From positions 1 through 62,065 of the forward strand of contig CALEVZ010000052.1 of assembly GCA_937924755.1 (NCBI GenBank): a DNA stretch of 62,065 nt. Reading direction: 5' to 3'. Below the pieces are notes generated by a model, which did no database searches, was not told the DNA's origin, and saw nothing but the letters and a program-made list of their open reading frames with translations. The stretch is from an uncultured bacterium (GTDB lineage: Bacteria > Acidobacteriota > Thermoanaerobaculia > Thermoanaerobaculales > Thermoanaerobaculaceae). How positions within the stretch are numbered: position 1 is the first letter of the stretch; every line of letters starts with the position of its first letter. This document shows, one piece after another, positions 45,701 through 53,438 of this stretch. The translations under genes and the position numbers were made by a program.

Positions 45701-47621
45701 GCCCGAGGCGTTTCTCTCGCCCATCGAGCCGCCCATCAACATCGCCCGGAGATCAAGTCTGGCCTCCATGTTCCGTCGGTTGCGCGGCCGGCCGGTCAAG
45801 CTGGTGGTCGGTAGCGACGTCCTGGAGGGTGCCTCCGCCTACCGCAGCGCCGAGTCGGCGGTGTGGGACGTTCCCCACATCGTCATCCACCGCCCGGAGA
45901 TGGCCTCCTCTACCTGGCGCGCCAAGCTGTCCCTTTTCCGCGCCGGTGTGGAGGTAGCCACCGTTCCTCCCCGGGTGTCGGCGGTCTCCTCTACGTCCGT
46001 ACGCCAGGCGTTGCGCCGACGGGAAGCGCTGGAAGCGATGTGCGATCCTCTGGTGGCGCGTATCCTCTCGGAGCGCCAGCTCTACCTCAACTTTCCATCC
46101 GCCAAAGAAACCGTCAACGTCCCCCGCCTGCGGGTGGAGATCGTCGCCGGCGACCACATCCCGGCCGTGCTGAGCCATGTGGCCCGGCTGGAAGCCCTCT
46201 CCGCCGGCGGGCGGCGATCCCGCGGCCGGAGTGAGACTCTGGTGCTGTGCGAAGGGGAAAGTGGCCGCCCTCTGGCGGCCTTGAGCTGGACCGAGGTTCC
46301 GGCGGCCGAGCTGCCGGTGGCGGTGAACGATCGCCGGCTCACCCCCCATCTGGACGGGCGTCTTTTGGGGCGGGGAGCGCTGATCACCGCCGTGGCCGCA
46401 GACCGGCCGCCGGCCGAGTGCGCCGCCATCACCCCTTTACTCGCCAAGGCCATGGCGCGCTGGATGGACGCCGGCCTGCTGTTCGCCCTCTTCGGGCTAC
46501 CTCCGCACGACGCCGAGGCACTCGAGGCCTCTCTCATTCAGGCGGGCGCCTCGTGGCTAGCCAGCCCCGCGGGCGACGATCCGGGGACGTTACGTTGGGC
46601 GGCGGTTTCGCTCACGGACCCGCTTTTGCTGCTGTGGGACATGGGGTTCGTGCTGCAGCCGCGCTACGGTGAGGCGCCAACGGTGCGACGGGTGATCGAG
46701 GAAAACCGACGCGCCATCGCTGCCTTCTTCGGCGTTCGGCACCCCGGCGCCGCCCTGCTGCAGGTGCAGGAGCGGGAGGTGAAGCGGGAGGTGGCGGCCT
46801 GGGCGCGGGAGCGACTGGCCAGGGAACGACGGAAGCAGTGGGTGGTTTTGGGCCTCGGGACCTTCTTCGTCCGCGACCTGGTGGGGGAGTATCCCACCAT
46901 TGCCCTGGAGCTGGAGCGATTCCTCACCTGGGAGGGGTACGAGGCCGGCACCCACCCGGCGCCCGGTAGCCCGTCGCTGGAGCTGCAGCTCCACACCGCT
47001 CGCTCCCTGGGCCGGGATGCACTGCTCCTCGCTCCCATCCTCATCGAGGTGGAGCCGCTGCTGGAGGTGGCGGAGGCGGCTCGGGCCGCCGGCGTGCGCC
47101 TGCGCGAGGTGCTGGTGGGCCTGACCTCGGCGTCAGTGCACGCCACCTTGCACCTGAAGGGAATCCGGCACCGCTGCGGGACCATCGTTCCACGCTGGCG
47201 GGGGATACTGCGGGAAAGCGCCGTGGCCCCCTTCATCGGGGGGTGGAACATCCTCGGTCGTTCCCACATGCAGAGCGGCTCGCTGCTGCCGTCACTCAAC
47301 GACTGTCTGCCGTACCACGATCCCCACCCCCTGGGGCTGGACCGCGAGGGAGCTCTGGATTTTTCTCGCCTGGCGCTGGAGCTGACCCGGCGCCTGCTGG
47401 AGTCCATCGAAGAACTCTTCCGGGCGACCGAGGCGCGCTTTTTGAGTCTGCCCGAGATGGGGGCGGTGGTACGCACTCCCCGCTGTCCCCCCCTGCCGGA
47501 GGGGTTCGAGCCGCCCCGTGATCGACTTCCCAGTCAGCTGCTGGCGGAGGATCTGCGCGCTCTGGCCCGCCTGCACCCCGAAACACACGAGGCCCACCGC
47601 ATTCGCTGGAGCGGGCGATGA
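42789..47621 (+). CDS. Giant multidomain protein: HD domain, helical repeats, nucleotidyltransferase, further domains
   Basis: The 1610-residue protein has no signal peptide and is probably cytoplasmic. An HD phosphohydrolase-like domain spans about residues 150-330, with H189-D190 in GHDVGKFG and a second His in IATNHSCW. Residues 350-900 are helical, HEAT-like repeats. Residues 910-1090 form a cytidylyltransferase/NadD-like nucleotidyltransferase: M916-PGTFDPFTIGH927 (the usual HxGH appears as TIGH) and SSTSVR near 1067-1072. Residues 1110-1330 may be a GNAT-like fold and 1350-1560 an alpha/beta domain; both are tentative. It is coupled to the next gene by a 4-nt ATGA overlap. The nucleotide substrate is unknown; an NAD-related role is inferred from the dehydrogenase partner. 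Confidence 0.75.
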   Translation: MAIGQSSLAELASRHGWQLPGDPAAVAAVDLDTALRLALHLARLEAPGDLEQWRQALYREGRRRLFPQRFPPPTPEVEEVARHFFPLADAVITSQAQRGGEGIAVRLPFRPLAEAEFTGWPAADEYGRLLVVLEQEGLLVTLAMAQQWLGFSIADHVLGVTGLAIHIARQLARSIPVSLPLLHGAAIGHDVGKFGCVGDEERRIPRLHYYYTHQWYEARGLPGIGHIATNHSCWDLERVRLPVETQLLIYADFRVKDMPGPDGTPRMSMIPLRDAFAAIRDKLENLDRAKLRRYEEVYGKLRDLEDYLLTLGVRLDPPGFEGPARERPRIPAGLDVLEVMAGRTRPDLVALATGGEIPTVARLFSTAHNIGVMERLRNAETMRGLLEEARSSEGWRDLRTYLGVLGEYSPAMSMEQKDLALEFCFELLSHRDDDIRYHASNRIGDLLGLEERFWTKDLPDGVTVEESTWALRRLERVFSLLDQAPAEHEEDMGEVEKELYAIPVILRRLVRRAEPQLRRQVLALVLERIRGRLADERPLVGLYCCESLEVLLPYFDQVKHVELLEIAQAWAHHEAVNTRLMAWRVMLGVAREGLQAPGVKEGVRYCVGLLAANARAEALVAELFLLEELARLADAVPLAERCLELREEGRGAVREVMLRNLKSRVGWVEKKINCDYLLARARGRMARGEDPETHFANEVAFHLANILKVSRVEGARFHAGRCLLELVPQLSVQQRNDLAVELLRSLQLDVEAVTRYIPRFLAAVIATLPEQEFIEILDDIEVDARRGSEALQRLLLQTTGWLLLQMRREQLDRRILRRLAGILMGALAEERASTVHEALAQVAMVLDRLLNKASGDDRLTRLLALTTKQFLALVAHSPGDRGRFFLVASALNHLDHALHRARPRPRFPVRRSVALMPGTFDPFTIGHGEVTTQALKFVDEVLVQVDDYSWRKHAQPRRIRQELAWRALAPLPEAFLSPIEPPINIARRSSLASMFRRLRGRPVKLVVGSDVLEGASAYRSAESAVWDVPHIVIHRPEMASSTWRAKLSLFRAGVEVATVPPRVSAVSSTSVRQALRRREALEAMCDPLVARILSERQLYLNFPSAKETVNVPRLRVEIVAGDHIPAVLSHVARLEALSAGGRRSRGRSETLVLCEGESGRPLAALSWTEVPAAELPVAVNDRRLTPHLDGRLLGRGALITAVAADRPPAECAAITPLLAKAMARWMDAGLLFALFGLPPHDAEALEASLIQAGASWLASPAGDDPGTLRWAAVSLTDPLLLLWDMGFVLQPRYGEAPTVRRVIEENRRAIAAFFGVRHPGAALLQVQEREVKREVAAWARERLARERRKQWVVLGLGTFFVRDLVGEYPTIALELERFLTWEGYEAGTHPAPGSPSLELQLHTARSLGRDALLLAPILIEVEPLLEVAEAARAAGVRLREVLVGLTSASVHATLHLKGIRHRCGTIVPRWRGILRESAVAPFIGGWNILGRSHMQSGSLLPSLNDCLPYHDPHPLGLDREGALDFSRLALELTRRLLESIEELFRATEARFLSLPEMGAVVRTPRCPPLPEGFEPPRDRLPSQLLAEDLRALARLHPETHEAHRIRWSGR

Positions 47622-48859
47622 CCCTCTACGGCCACGGCCGCGCCGCCATCCTGGGCGACCCCATCACCGCCGAGCGGCTGGGCTGGGGGCCGCGTCCCTC
47701 GGGGCTGCCAGCGCCGGAGATCGTGCTGGAGCCCCGCAGCGGCGATCCCCGGCGCGAGCCCTGGGTGGCGCCGCCCGGCTGGACGCCGCAGCCGGAATGC
47801 GAGGGGCTGTGGGGCAGGGCGGCAGGGGGCGAACATTGGAGCTTTTTGGCCTCGCCGCCAGGGGTGCTCCGCTATCTGGAGCACCTGGCCCGGCCGGCGC
47901 CGGCCTGCGGCGTGGTGGTGGCCATCGCCGGGCTGGGCCGGGTGGGGGGTGTGGCGGCCACCCACCTGGCGGCGACGCCCACTCGAATGTCGGGGGTGCG
48001 GGAGCTTTTGGTGTACGACGTGGACGGTGCCAACCTAGAGCGCTGGTTTTTGGAGCTGTCCTCCATTGCCGTGTGGCAGGAGCACGAACTGCTGCCCAGG
48101 GTACGCCTGACCAGCCCCGAGCAGCTATTCAACGAGTGCGACGTGTTCCTCTTCGTGGCCACCACCGGGGTGCCGCCCCTGGGCACCATGGGCGATGTGC
48201 GCCTGGTGCAGTTGGCCCCCAATCGAGCGCTCTTGAAGGGGTTTCTCGAACAGGCGCGGGCCGCCAACTTCCCGGGCCTATTCCTGGTGGTCTCCGATCC
48301 GGTGGACTGGCTCGCCCAGGCGGCCTTCGTGGACTCCAACAGCGACGCCGCTGGCCACTTCACCGGCAACGGCCTGGCGCCGGAGCGCATCGCCGGTCTC
48401 GGGCTAGGGGTGATGTGGGGAAGGGCCCTGGCCGCGGCACGGCGGGAGGGGTGGCAGGCCCAGGTGGCGGCTCGCGGTGCGGCCTTCGGTCCCCACAGCA
48501 CCGACGTACTGGCCTTCGACGACCTGAATCGGCCGTCGCTCCAGCGCAGCGAGGTGTTGACCCGGGCGGCCCGGGAGTGGAACTACCTGGTACGCGGCCT
48601 GGGCTTTCTTCCCTATGTGGGACCCGGAGTCTCCTCGGTGGGGCTCACCCTGCCGCGGCTGCTGTCGGGAGCTGAATTCCCTGCCAGCGTGTTCCTGGAC
48701 GGTCTGTACTTCGGCTGTCCGGCGCGCGGCCCTGAGGCTCTTCTTCCTGCCGCCCGCCCTGCTGCCCCCGAAGTACGACTCGCGGTGGCCGATCTTTACC
48801 AGCGCCTGATGCACCAGGCCGCCGAATTGAACATGCTTTTCCGCGGGTACCTGGTATAG
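47618..48859 (+). CDS. Lactate/malate dehydrogenase-like NAD-binding protein
   Basis: The 413-residue protein has a 100-residue N-terminal extension and then a Rossmann domain, VVVAIAGLGRVGGVAATHL. VYDVDG, CDVFLFVATTGVPP and VVSDPVDWLAQAAF parallel the LDH/MDH order (NAD motif, acidic ribose ligand, cofactor loop, N-P-V-D). FGPHSTDV occupies the catalytic-His position. It is more divergent than true LDH, and a substrate is not suggested. The start overlaps the giant gene by 4 nt. The end is unusual: the last codons and the TAG stop (GGG TAC CTG GTA TAG) lie inside dispersed repeat copy D. Confidence 0.78.
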   Translation: MTLYGHGRAAILGDPITAERLGWGPRPSGLPAPEIVLEPRSGDPRREPWVAPPGWTPQPECEGLWGRAAGGEHWSFLASPPGVLRYLEHLARPAPACGVVVAIAGLGRVGGVAATHLAATPTRMSGVRELLVYDVDGANLERWFLELSSIAVWQEHELLPRVRLTSPEQLFNECDVFLFVATTGVPPLGTMGDVRLVQLAPNRALLKGFLEQARAANFPGLFLVVSDPVDWLAQAAFVDSNSDAAGHFTGNGLAPERIAGLGLGVMWGRALAAARREGWQAQVAARGAAFGPHSTDVLAFDDLNRPSLQRSEVLTRAAREWNYLVRGLGFLPYVGPGVSSVGLTLPRLLSGAEFPASVFLDGLYFGCPARGPEALLPAARPAAPEVRLAVADLYQRLMHQAAELNMLFRGYLV

Positions 48860-48893
48860 CCTTTTTGGCGTTTCTCTCCGATTCTGCTGACCC
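48846..48893 (+). repeat. Dispersed repeat, copy D, overlapping a stop codon
   Basis: The core GGTACCTGGTATAGCC is at 48846-48861 and is followed by TTTTTGGCGTTTCTCTCCG and ATTCTGCTGACCCG. The TAG at 48857-48859 within the core is the stop of the dehydrogenase-like gene. Confidence 0.78.
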
Positions 48894-48905
48894 GCCGACC
48901 GCCCT

Positions 48906-49520
48906 CTAACCTGCGGGGCCCCAGGCCCTGGGGATGCGCAGGCCGGGAACCAGGTCCCGCTCCGGGTACACCACAATGGCCACCGGCCGCTCCGGGCAGG
49001 CAGCTTCGCACAAGCCGCAGCCGGTGCAGGCCGCGGGCATCACCACTGGGCGGTGGCCAATCATGCGAATCGCCTCGTCGGGGTAGGGACAGACGCGGAC
49101 GCAGACGTCGCACCCCTCGCCGCGAAAGGTGCGACAGAGGCGCGGGTCCACCTGGGCCACGCCGATGCGCACCAGGCGCGGCGAGCCGGGGTGGATGAGC
49201 GCTCCGGCGGGGCAAGCTGCCGCGCAGGGAACGGCGGTGCACAGCACGCAGGGGGTACGCCCCACCTCTAGGACGGCGATGCGGCGCTGCTGGTCCAGGG
49301 GTGATACGTCGAGACGGATTGCGCCTTTGGGGCAGACCTCGGCGCAGGCGTTACAGCCGGTGCAGGCGGCGAGGTAGCGCTCGTCGGGTTGGATCGCCCC
49401 CGGGGGGCGCAAGAGGACGGGCGGGCGGGGAGAGGTGGCGGTACGAATTCGCCGGTCGTCCTGTCGCCCCATCCCCAGGAGCTGGCGAAAGAAATCTTTC
49501 CGGGACAGGGCGCGGCTCAC
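48906..49520 (-). CDS. Polyferredoxin (NapF/NapG-like, four [4Fe-4S] clusters)
   Basis: The 204-residue protein begins at a GTG at 49520 that overlaps the thiI stop (GTGA). It holds four Cys clusters: CTGCNACAEVCP, CVLCTAVPCAAACP, a CxxxxxxxCDVCVRVCP group, and CTGCGLCEAACP, the arrangement of MauM/NapG ferredoxins. It starts with SRKDFFRQLLGMG, a NapF-type lead without a Tat motif, so it is likely cytoplasmic. It is expected to carry electrons for an unidentified enzyme. Its overlap with thiI suggests a role beside sulfur transfer, which is inference. Confidence 0.88.
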   Translation of the reverse strand: MSRALSRKDFFRQLLGMGRQDDRRIRTATSPRPPVLLRPPGAIQPDERYLAACTGCNACAEVCPKGAIRLDVSPLDQQRRIAVLEVGRTPCVLCTAVPCAAACPAGALIHPGSPRLVRIGVAQVDPRLCRTFRGEGCDVCVRVCPYPDEAIRMIGHRPVVMPAACTGCGLCEAACPERPVAIVVYPERDLVPGLRIPRAWGPAG

Positions 49521-50734
49521 GGTCGCAACCCCCGTGGGGTCAAATTCATGGAAATGGGCCAGGGGGCCGGATCGAGGTGGACGACCTGGGCTTGCCGCTG
49601 CACCTCCCGGGCCCACCGCTCTACGTCCACGTTCGCCTCCGCCGCGGCACAGGCGGCGGCGCTGATGCCGGTGGTGGGGTGACGCGGCTGGAGGAAGGAG
49701 CAGCAGTCAGGGTAGGGGAGGATGGACACCTCGTAGGTGCCGATGCGCTCGGCCAGGTCAACGATCTCTTGCTTGTCCAGGCTGATGAGGGGCCGCAGGA
49801 TGGGCATGCGAGCGATGCGGTCGATGGCCGCCAGGTTGGGCAGGGTCTGGGAGGCCACCTGGTTCAACGACTCGCCGGTGACCAGGGCCTGACAACGCCA
49901 GCGCCGGGCCACCCGCTCGGCTACCCGCACCATCATGCGCCGGTACAGCACCACCCGCAGCGCCTCCGGGCAGGAGGCGACGATGTCCTTCTGACATTCG
50001 CCGAAGGGCACCACGGCCAGGCGGGAGGCGCCCTGGTGGCGATTGAGGAGGGCGACGATCTCCTCGGCCTTGCGCACCGAAGCGTCCCCCACGTAGGGGG
50101 CGGAGTGAAAATGAATGAAGTGAGCGGTAACCCCTCGTTTGAGCGCGAGGTAGGCGGCCACGGGTGAGTCGATGCCGCCCGACAGCAGCACCAGCACCTT
50201 GCCGGAGGTTCCCACGGGCAGTCCACCGGGCCCGGGAACCCGCGCCAGCACGAGATAGATCCCGTCGTCCTGCACGATGACCCGAACCGTGAGCTCGGGA
50301 TTGGCGAGGTTCACCCCCATCCCGGTGCACTCTTCCAGGATTTTCCCCAGGCGACGCTGAATGTCTTCGGAGGTAAGGGGAAAGCGCTTGTTGGAGCGCC
50401 GGCAGCGCACGGCGAAGGTGCGGCCGGTGGCCAGCGTGGCGGCGTGGGCGCGGCAGTAGTCGGCCAAGTCATCGAAGGTGTGGCCGGCATGCGCCACGGG
50501 CCACAGCACGTTCAGCCCGAAAACGGTGCCCAGCCGCTGGCGGACTTCTGGCCAGGGTACGTCCTCGGAAAAGCGGATGGTGACCCGGGCGGGGAGGGAG
50601 ATTTCCGCCACTGGCAGCCCGGCGAGCGCGCGCCTGACGTTCCGCAGCAGGACCCGTTCGAACTTGCCGCGGTGCGCCCCCTTCAAGGTGAGTTCGTGGA
50701 AACCGGCGAGGACGTGCCTGACGTGCTGCTGCAC
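49517..50734 (-). CDS. thiI: tRNA 4-thiouridine synthase ThiI (no rhodanese domain)
   Basis: The protein of about 405 residues has a ferredoxin-like/THUMP N-terminal region (LTLKGAHRGKFERVLLRN) and a PP-loop ATPase with S185-GGIDS190. It thiolates U8 of tRNA and, in some lineages, supplies sulfur for thiamin. The C-terminal rhodanese domain of E. coli ThiI is absent. Instead a C344-C345 pair sits in PYPDCCSFLQPRHPTTG, the pattern of Firmicute-type ThiI. The start is GTG 50734 or 50740; I chose 50734 by homology and a GGGGGTGGGA upstream. Its stop overlaps the polyferredoxin gene. Confidence 0.9.
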   Translation of the reverse strand: MQQHVRHVLAGFHELTLKGAHRGKFERVLLRNVRRALAGLPVAEISLPARVTIRFSEDVPWPEVRQRLGTVFGLNVLWPVAHAGHTFDDLADYCRAHAATLATGRTFAVRCRRSNKRFPLTSEDIQRRLGKILEECTGMGVNLANPELTVRVIVQDDGIYLVLARVPGPGGLPVGTSGKVLVLLSGGIDSPVAAYLALKRGVTAHFIHFHSAPYVGDASVRKAEEIVALLNRHQGASRLAVVPFGECQKDIVASCPEALRVVLYRRMMVRVAERVARRWRCQALVTGESLNQVASQTLPNLAAIDRIARMPILRPLISLDKQEIVDLAERIGTYEVSILPYPDCCSFLQPRHPTTGISAAACAAAEANVDVERWAREVQRQAQVVHLDPAPWPISMNLTPRGLRP

Positions 50735-50788
50735 TCCCACCCCCGAGGGGGAGGGTACCACAGGCCTCTCTCCGGTGGCGCGGTTGCG

Positions 50789-50794
50789 TACAAT
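50789..50794 (+). promoter_or_regulatory. Candidate -10 element for the AtuA-type gene
   Basis: TACAAT lies 20 nt before the ATG at 50815; the leader holds GAAGGGGGGG as ribosome-binding site. The element sits in the 80-nt divergent gap with thiI. Confidence 0.45.
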
Positions 50795-50814
50795 CACCGT
50801 GAAGGGGGGGATTC

Positions 50815-52188
50815 ATGGGACAGGTCGTACGGATCGGCAACGGCCAGGGGTTTTGGGGGGACTCTCCGGACGCGCCGGTGAACCTGCTCCGCGGCGGGCC
50901 GCTGGATTACCTGGGCCTCGACTATCTGGCCGAGGTGACGCTGTCTATCATGATGCGGCAGCGCCTGCGCGACCCCGCCAAGGGGTACGCCACCGACTTC
51001 ATCGCTTTCCTGCGGCGCGCCCTGCCGGAGATCGTGGCCGGCCGGGTGAGGGTGATCACCAACGCTGGCGGCCTCAATCCGGCCGCATGCCGGAGAGAGG
51101 TGCTGAAGGTGGCGCGGGAGATGGGTTTTCGCGGACTGGTGGTGGGGATCGTGGAGGGGGACGATCTGCTGCCCCGCCTGGGCGAGCTCTGCCGGGCGGG
51201 GCATCACCTCGTGCACGTGGAGACAGGAGAACAGCTGTGCCAGGTGGACCACAACAAGGTGTTGTCGGCCAACGCCTACCTGGGGGCGCGGCCGGTGGCG
51301 GCGGCGCTGGCGGCGGGGGCCCAGATCGTGCTGGCCGGGCGCATCACCGATACCTCGCTGGCGCTGGGGCCCCTCATCCACGAGTTCGGGTGGGCGGCGG
51401 ACGACTGGGATCGCCTGGCGGCGGGCACCATCGCCGGCCACCTGATCGAGTGCGGCGCCCAGGTGACCGGTGGCAACTATTCGCGCTGGTGGGAGGTACC
51501 GGCTCTCTGGGATGTGGGTTACCCCATCGTGGAGTGCGAGGAGGACGGCTCCTTCGTGGTGACCAAGCATCCCGGCACCGGTGGGTTGGTGTCCATCGGC
51601 ACGGTGTCCGAACAGCTGCTGTACGAGATGGGGGATCCGCGCCGCTACATCACCCCCGATTGCGTCGCTGACTTCGCTTCGGTGCAGCTCGAGCAGGAGG
51701 GGGTGGACCGCGTGCGGGTGCGGGGGGCCCGGGGCGGTCCGGCCACTGACACCTACAAAGTGTCGGCATCCTTTCACGAGGCCTACAAGGCGGTGGGGCA
51801 GTTGGTCGTCTCGGGTCCGCGGGCAGAGGAGAAGGCGCGCCTGTGCGCCGACATCGTCTGGCGGCGCCTGGCGCGGGCCGGGGTCACCTTCCCGCCTGCA
51901 GACCGGGTGGTGGAACTCCTGGGTACGGGGGTTTGCCATCCCGGGGTGGTGGAGCCGCCCATTGACCCGCCCGAAGTGGTGCTGCGCCTGGGGGTACGGA
52001 GCAAGGATCGGGCGGCGGTGTCGCGCTTCACCCTGGAGCTGGCACCGCTGATCACCTCGGGCCCGCCGGGGGTGACGGGCTTTGCCGGCGGGCGACCGAA
52101 GGTGCAGGAGGTGGTGGCCTACTGGCCGGCGCTGGTGGACAAAGCGGCGGTGGACTCCCACGTCACGGTGAGCGTGGAGGCAGCCTAA
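50815..52188 (+). CDS. AtuA-type (DUF1446) protein
   Basis: The 457-residue protein matches the DUF1446/AtuA family. RIGNGQGFWGDSPDAP at the start, ITNAGGLNPAACRREV, AGRITDTSLALGPL, IECGAQVTGGNYSRWW and the C-terminal PGVTGFAGGRP are visible. In Pseudomonas atuA belongs to the acyclic terpene utilisation operon, but the activity of the protein is not established. The usual partner atuB-H genes are absent. It is convergent with the exporter operon, overlapping its last gene by 4 nt. Confidence 0.88.
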   Translation: MGQVVRIGNGQGFWGDSPDAPVNLLRGGPLDYLGLDYLAEVTLSIMMRQRLRDPAKGYATDFIAFLRRALPEIVAGRVRVITNAGGLNPAACRREVLKVAREMGFRGLVVGIVEGDDLLPRLGELCRAGHHLVHVETGEQLCQVDHNKVLSANAYLGARPVAAALAAGAQIVLAGRITDTSLALGPLIHEFGWAADDWDRLAAGTIAGHLIECGAQVTGGNYSRWWEVPALWDVGYPIVECEEDGSFVVTKHPGTGGLVSIGTVSEQLLYEMGDPRRYITPDCVADFASVQLEQEGVDRVRVRGARGGPATDTYKVSASFHEAYKAVGQLVVSGPRAEEKARLCADIVWRRLARAGVTFPPADRVVELLGTGVCHPGVVEPPIDPPEVVLRLGVRSKDRAAVSRFTLELAPLITSGPPGVTGFAGGRPKVQEVVAYWPALVDKAAVDSHVTVSVEAA

Positions 52189-53438
52189 CGCTCGCCGCGC
52201 AGGATTTCGGTGGGCGCCAGGGAGGCGGCGCGGCGGGCCGGTTGCACGGCGGCGAGAGCGCACACCAGCAGGGAAACGGCCAGGGCCAGGAGGTAGAACC
52301 AGGGGTATTCGGCCATGCGCAAGTGCTCGTTCCGCAGCAGCGCCGCCTCGCCGAAATCCACGGGCAAGCGCGCCACCACGCGGATGAGAGCCGCTCCCCC
52401 CAGCCATCCCAGGGCGGCCCCCAGCAGCCCCAGCAATACTCCTTGGTGGAGAAAGATAACCCCGATGTCATGGCGGGAAAAACCGGCGGCGCGCAGGATG
52501 GCGATGTCGCGACGCTTGTCGGAAACCAGCTGCACCAAAACGTTGGCCACCCCGAAGGCGGCCACTAGCACGGTGAAGAACACCAGTACTTGAGTGATCA
52601 GGTTTTGCCGTGCAAAGGCCTCAGCCTGGGAGGCCGAGCGCTGCTGCCAAGAGCGACATACGTACCCCAGCGAGGTCTCGGCCAGGCGGGCGACGCGATC
52701 GGCCTGGCGGGGGTCCGCCAGGCGCAGGCGCACGCTGGTGGCCTGGTCGCTGGGCAGACCGGCTAGGGCCTGGGCGCGATCCAGGTGGACCATGGCCAGG
52801 CCTCGGTCCACCGTGGCGAGCCCCGACTCCACCACCGCCACCACTCGCAGGGGCACCAGCCCCCCGGCGGGGCTTGCCGCCTGCAGGGGAGCACCCACGT
52901 CGACGCCCAGCGAACGGGCCAGCTGGCCGCCCAGAGCCACCCCATCGCGGGTGCGCAGCAGCTCCGACCAGCTGCCGCGCACCACTCGCTCATCCAGCAC
53001 CGTCAGCGCCGCCTCCTCCTCGGGAAGCACCCCGGTCACCACCACTGGTCGCTGCACCGTGCCAAAGGACAGCACCGCCTGGGCTTCCACGGCAGGGGTG
53101 GCGAGAAGCACGCCGGGAATGGCCTGCGCCTGCGCCAGCACCCCGGCCAGGGGCCGCACCGTGCGCTTCTCGTCGGGCAGGTGGTGGCGACGAAGCGCAT
53201 ACACAGCCTCGTCTTGCCGTAGCTCGCGGGGTTGCAAGGCGGCCGGCCGGCGGGGCAACACCTCCACGTGGGGTGAGGTCTCCACCGATTTGGCGATGAA
53301 ATCCTCGGACAGGCCGGTGGTGAGGGAGAGGGTGACGATGAGCATGGCTGTGCCCACCGCCACGGAGGCCAGGGCGATGGCCGACTGGCGTGGGCGACCG
53401 CGCAGCTGCGCTTCGGCTATGGCCAGGTGGGGGATCAC
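52185..53438 (-). CDS. FtsX-like ABC transporter permease (second permease of the operon)
   Basis: The 417-residue permease starts at a GTG at 53438 that overlaps the HlyD-type gene (GTGA). It has a first helix near residues 18-40, a large periplasmic domain (about 40-270) and three C-terminal helices with DKRRDIAILRAAGFSRHDI, the coupling motif of FtsX/MacB/LolC-type permeases. It is distinct from the operon's other permease (55262-56530) but of similar size. The pair may form a heterodimer. Confidence 0.88.
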   Translation of the reverse strand: MIPHLAIAEAQLRGRPRQSAIALASVAVGTAMLIVTLSLTTGLSEDFIAKSVETSPHVEVLPRRPAALQPRELRQDEAVYALRRHHLPDEKRTVRPLAGVLAQAQAIPGVLLATPAVEAQAVLSFGTVQRPVVVTGVLPEEEAALTVLDERVVRGSWSELLRTRDGVALGGQLARSLGVDVGAPLQAASPAGGLVPLRVVAVVESGLATVDRGLAMVHLDRAQALAGLPSDQATSVRLRLADPRQADRVARLAETSLGYVCRSWQQRSASQAEAFARQNLITQVLVFFTVLVAAFGVANVLVQLVSDKRRDIAILRAAGFSRHDIGVIFLHQGVLLGLLGAALGWLGGAALIRVVARLPVDFGEAALLRNEHLRMAEYPWFYLLALAVSLLVCALAAVQPARRAASLAPTEILRGER

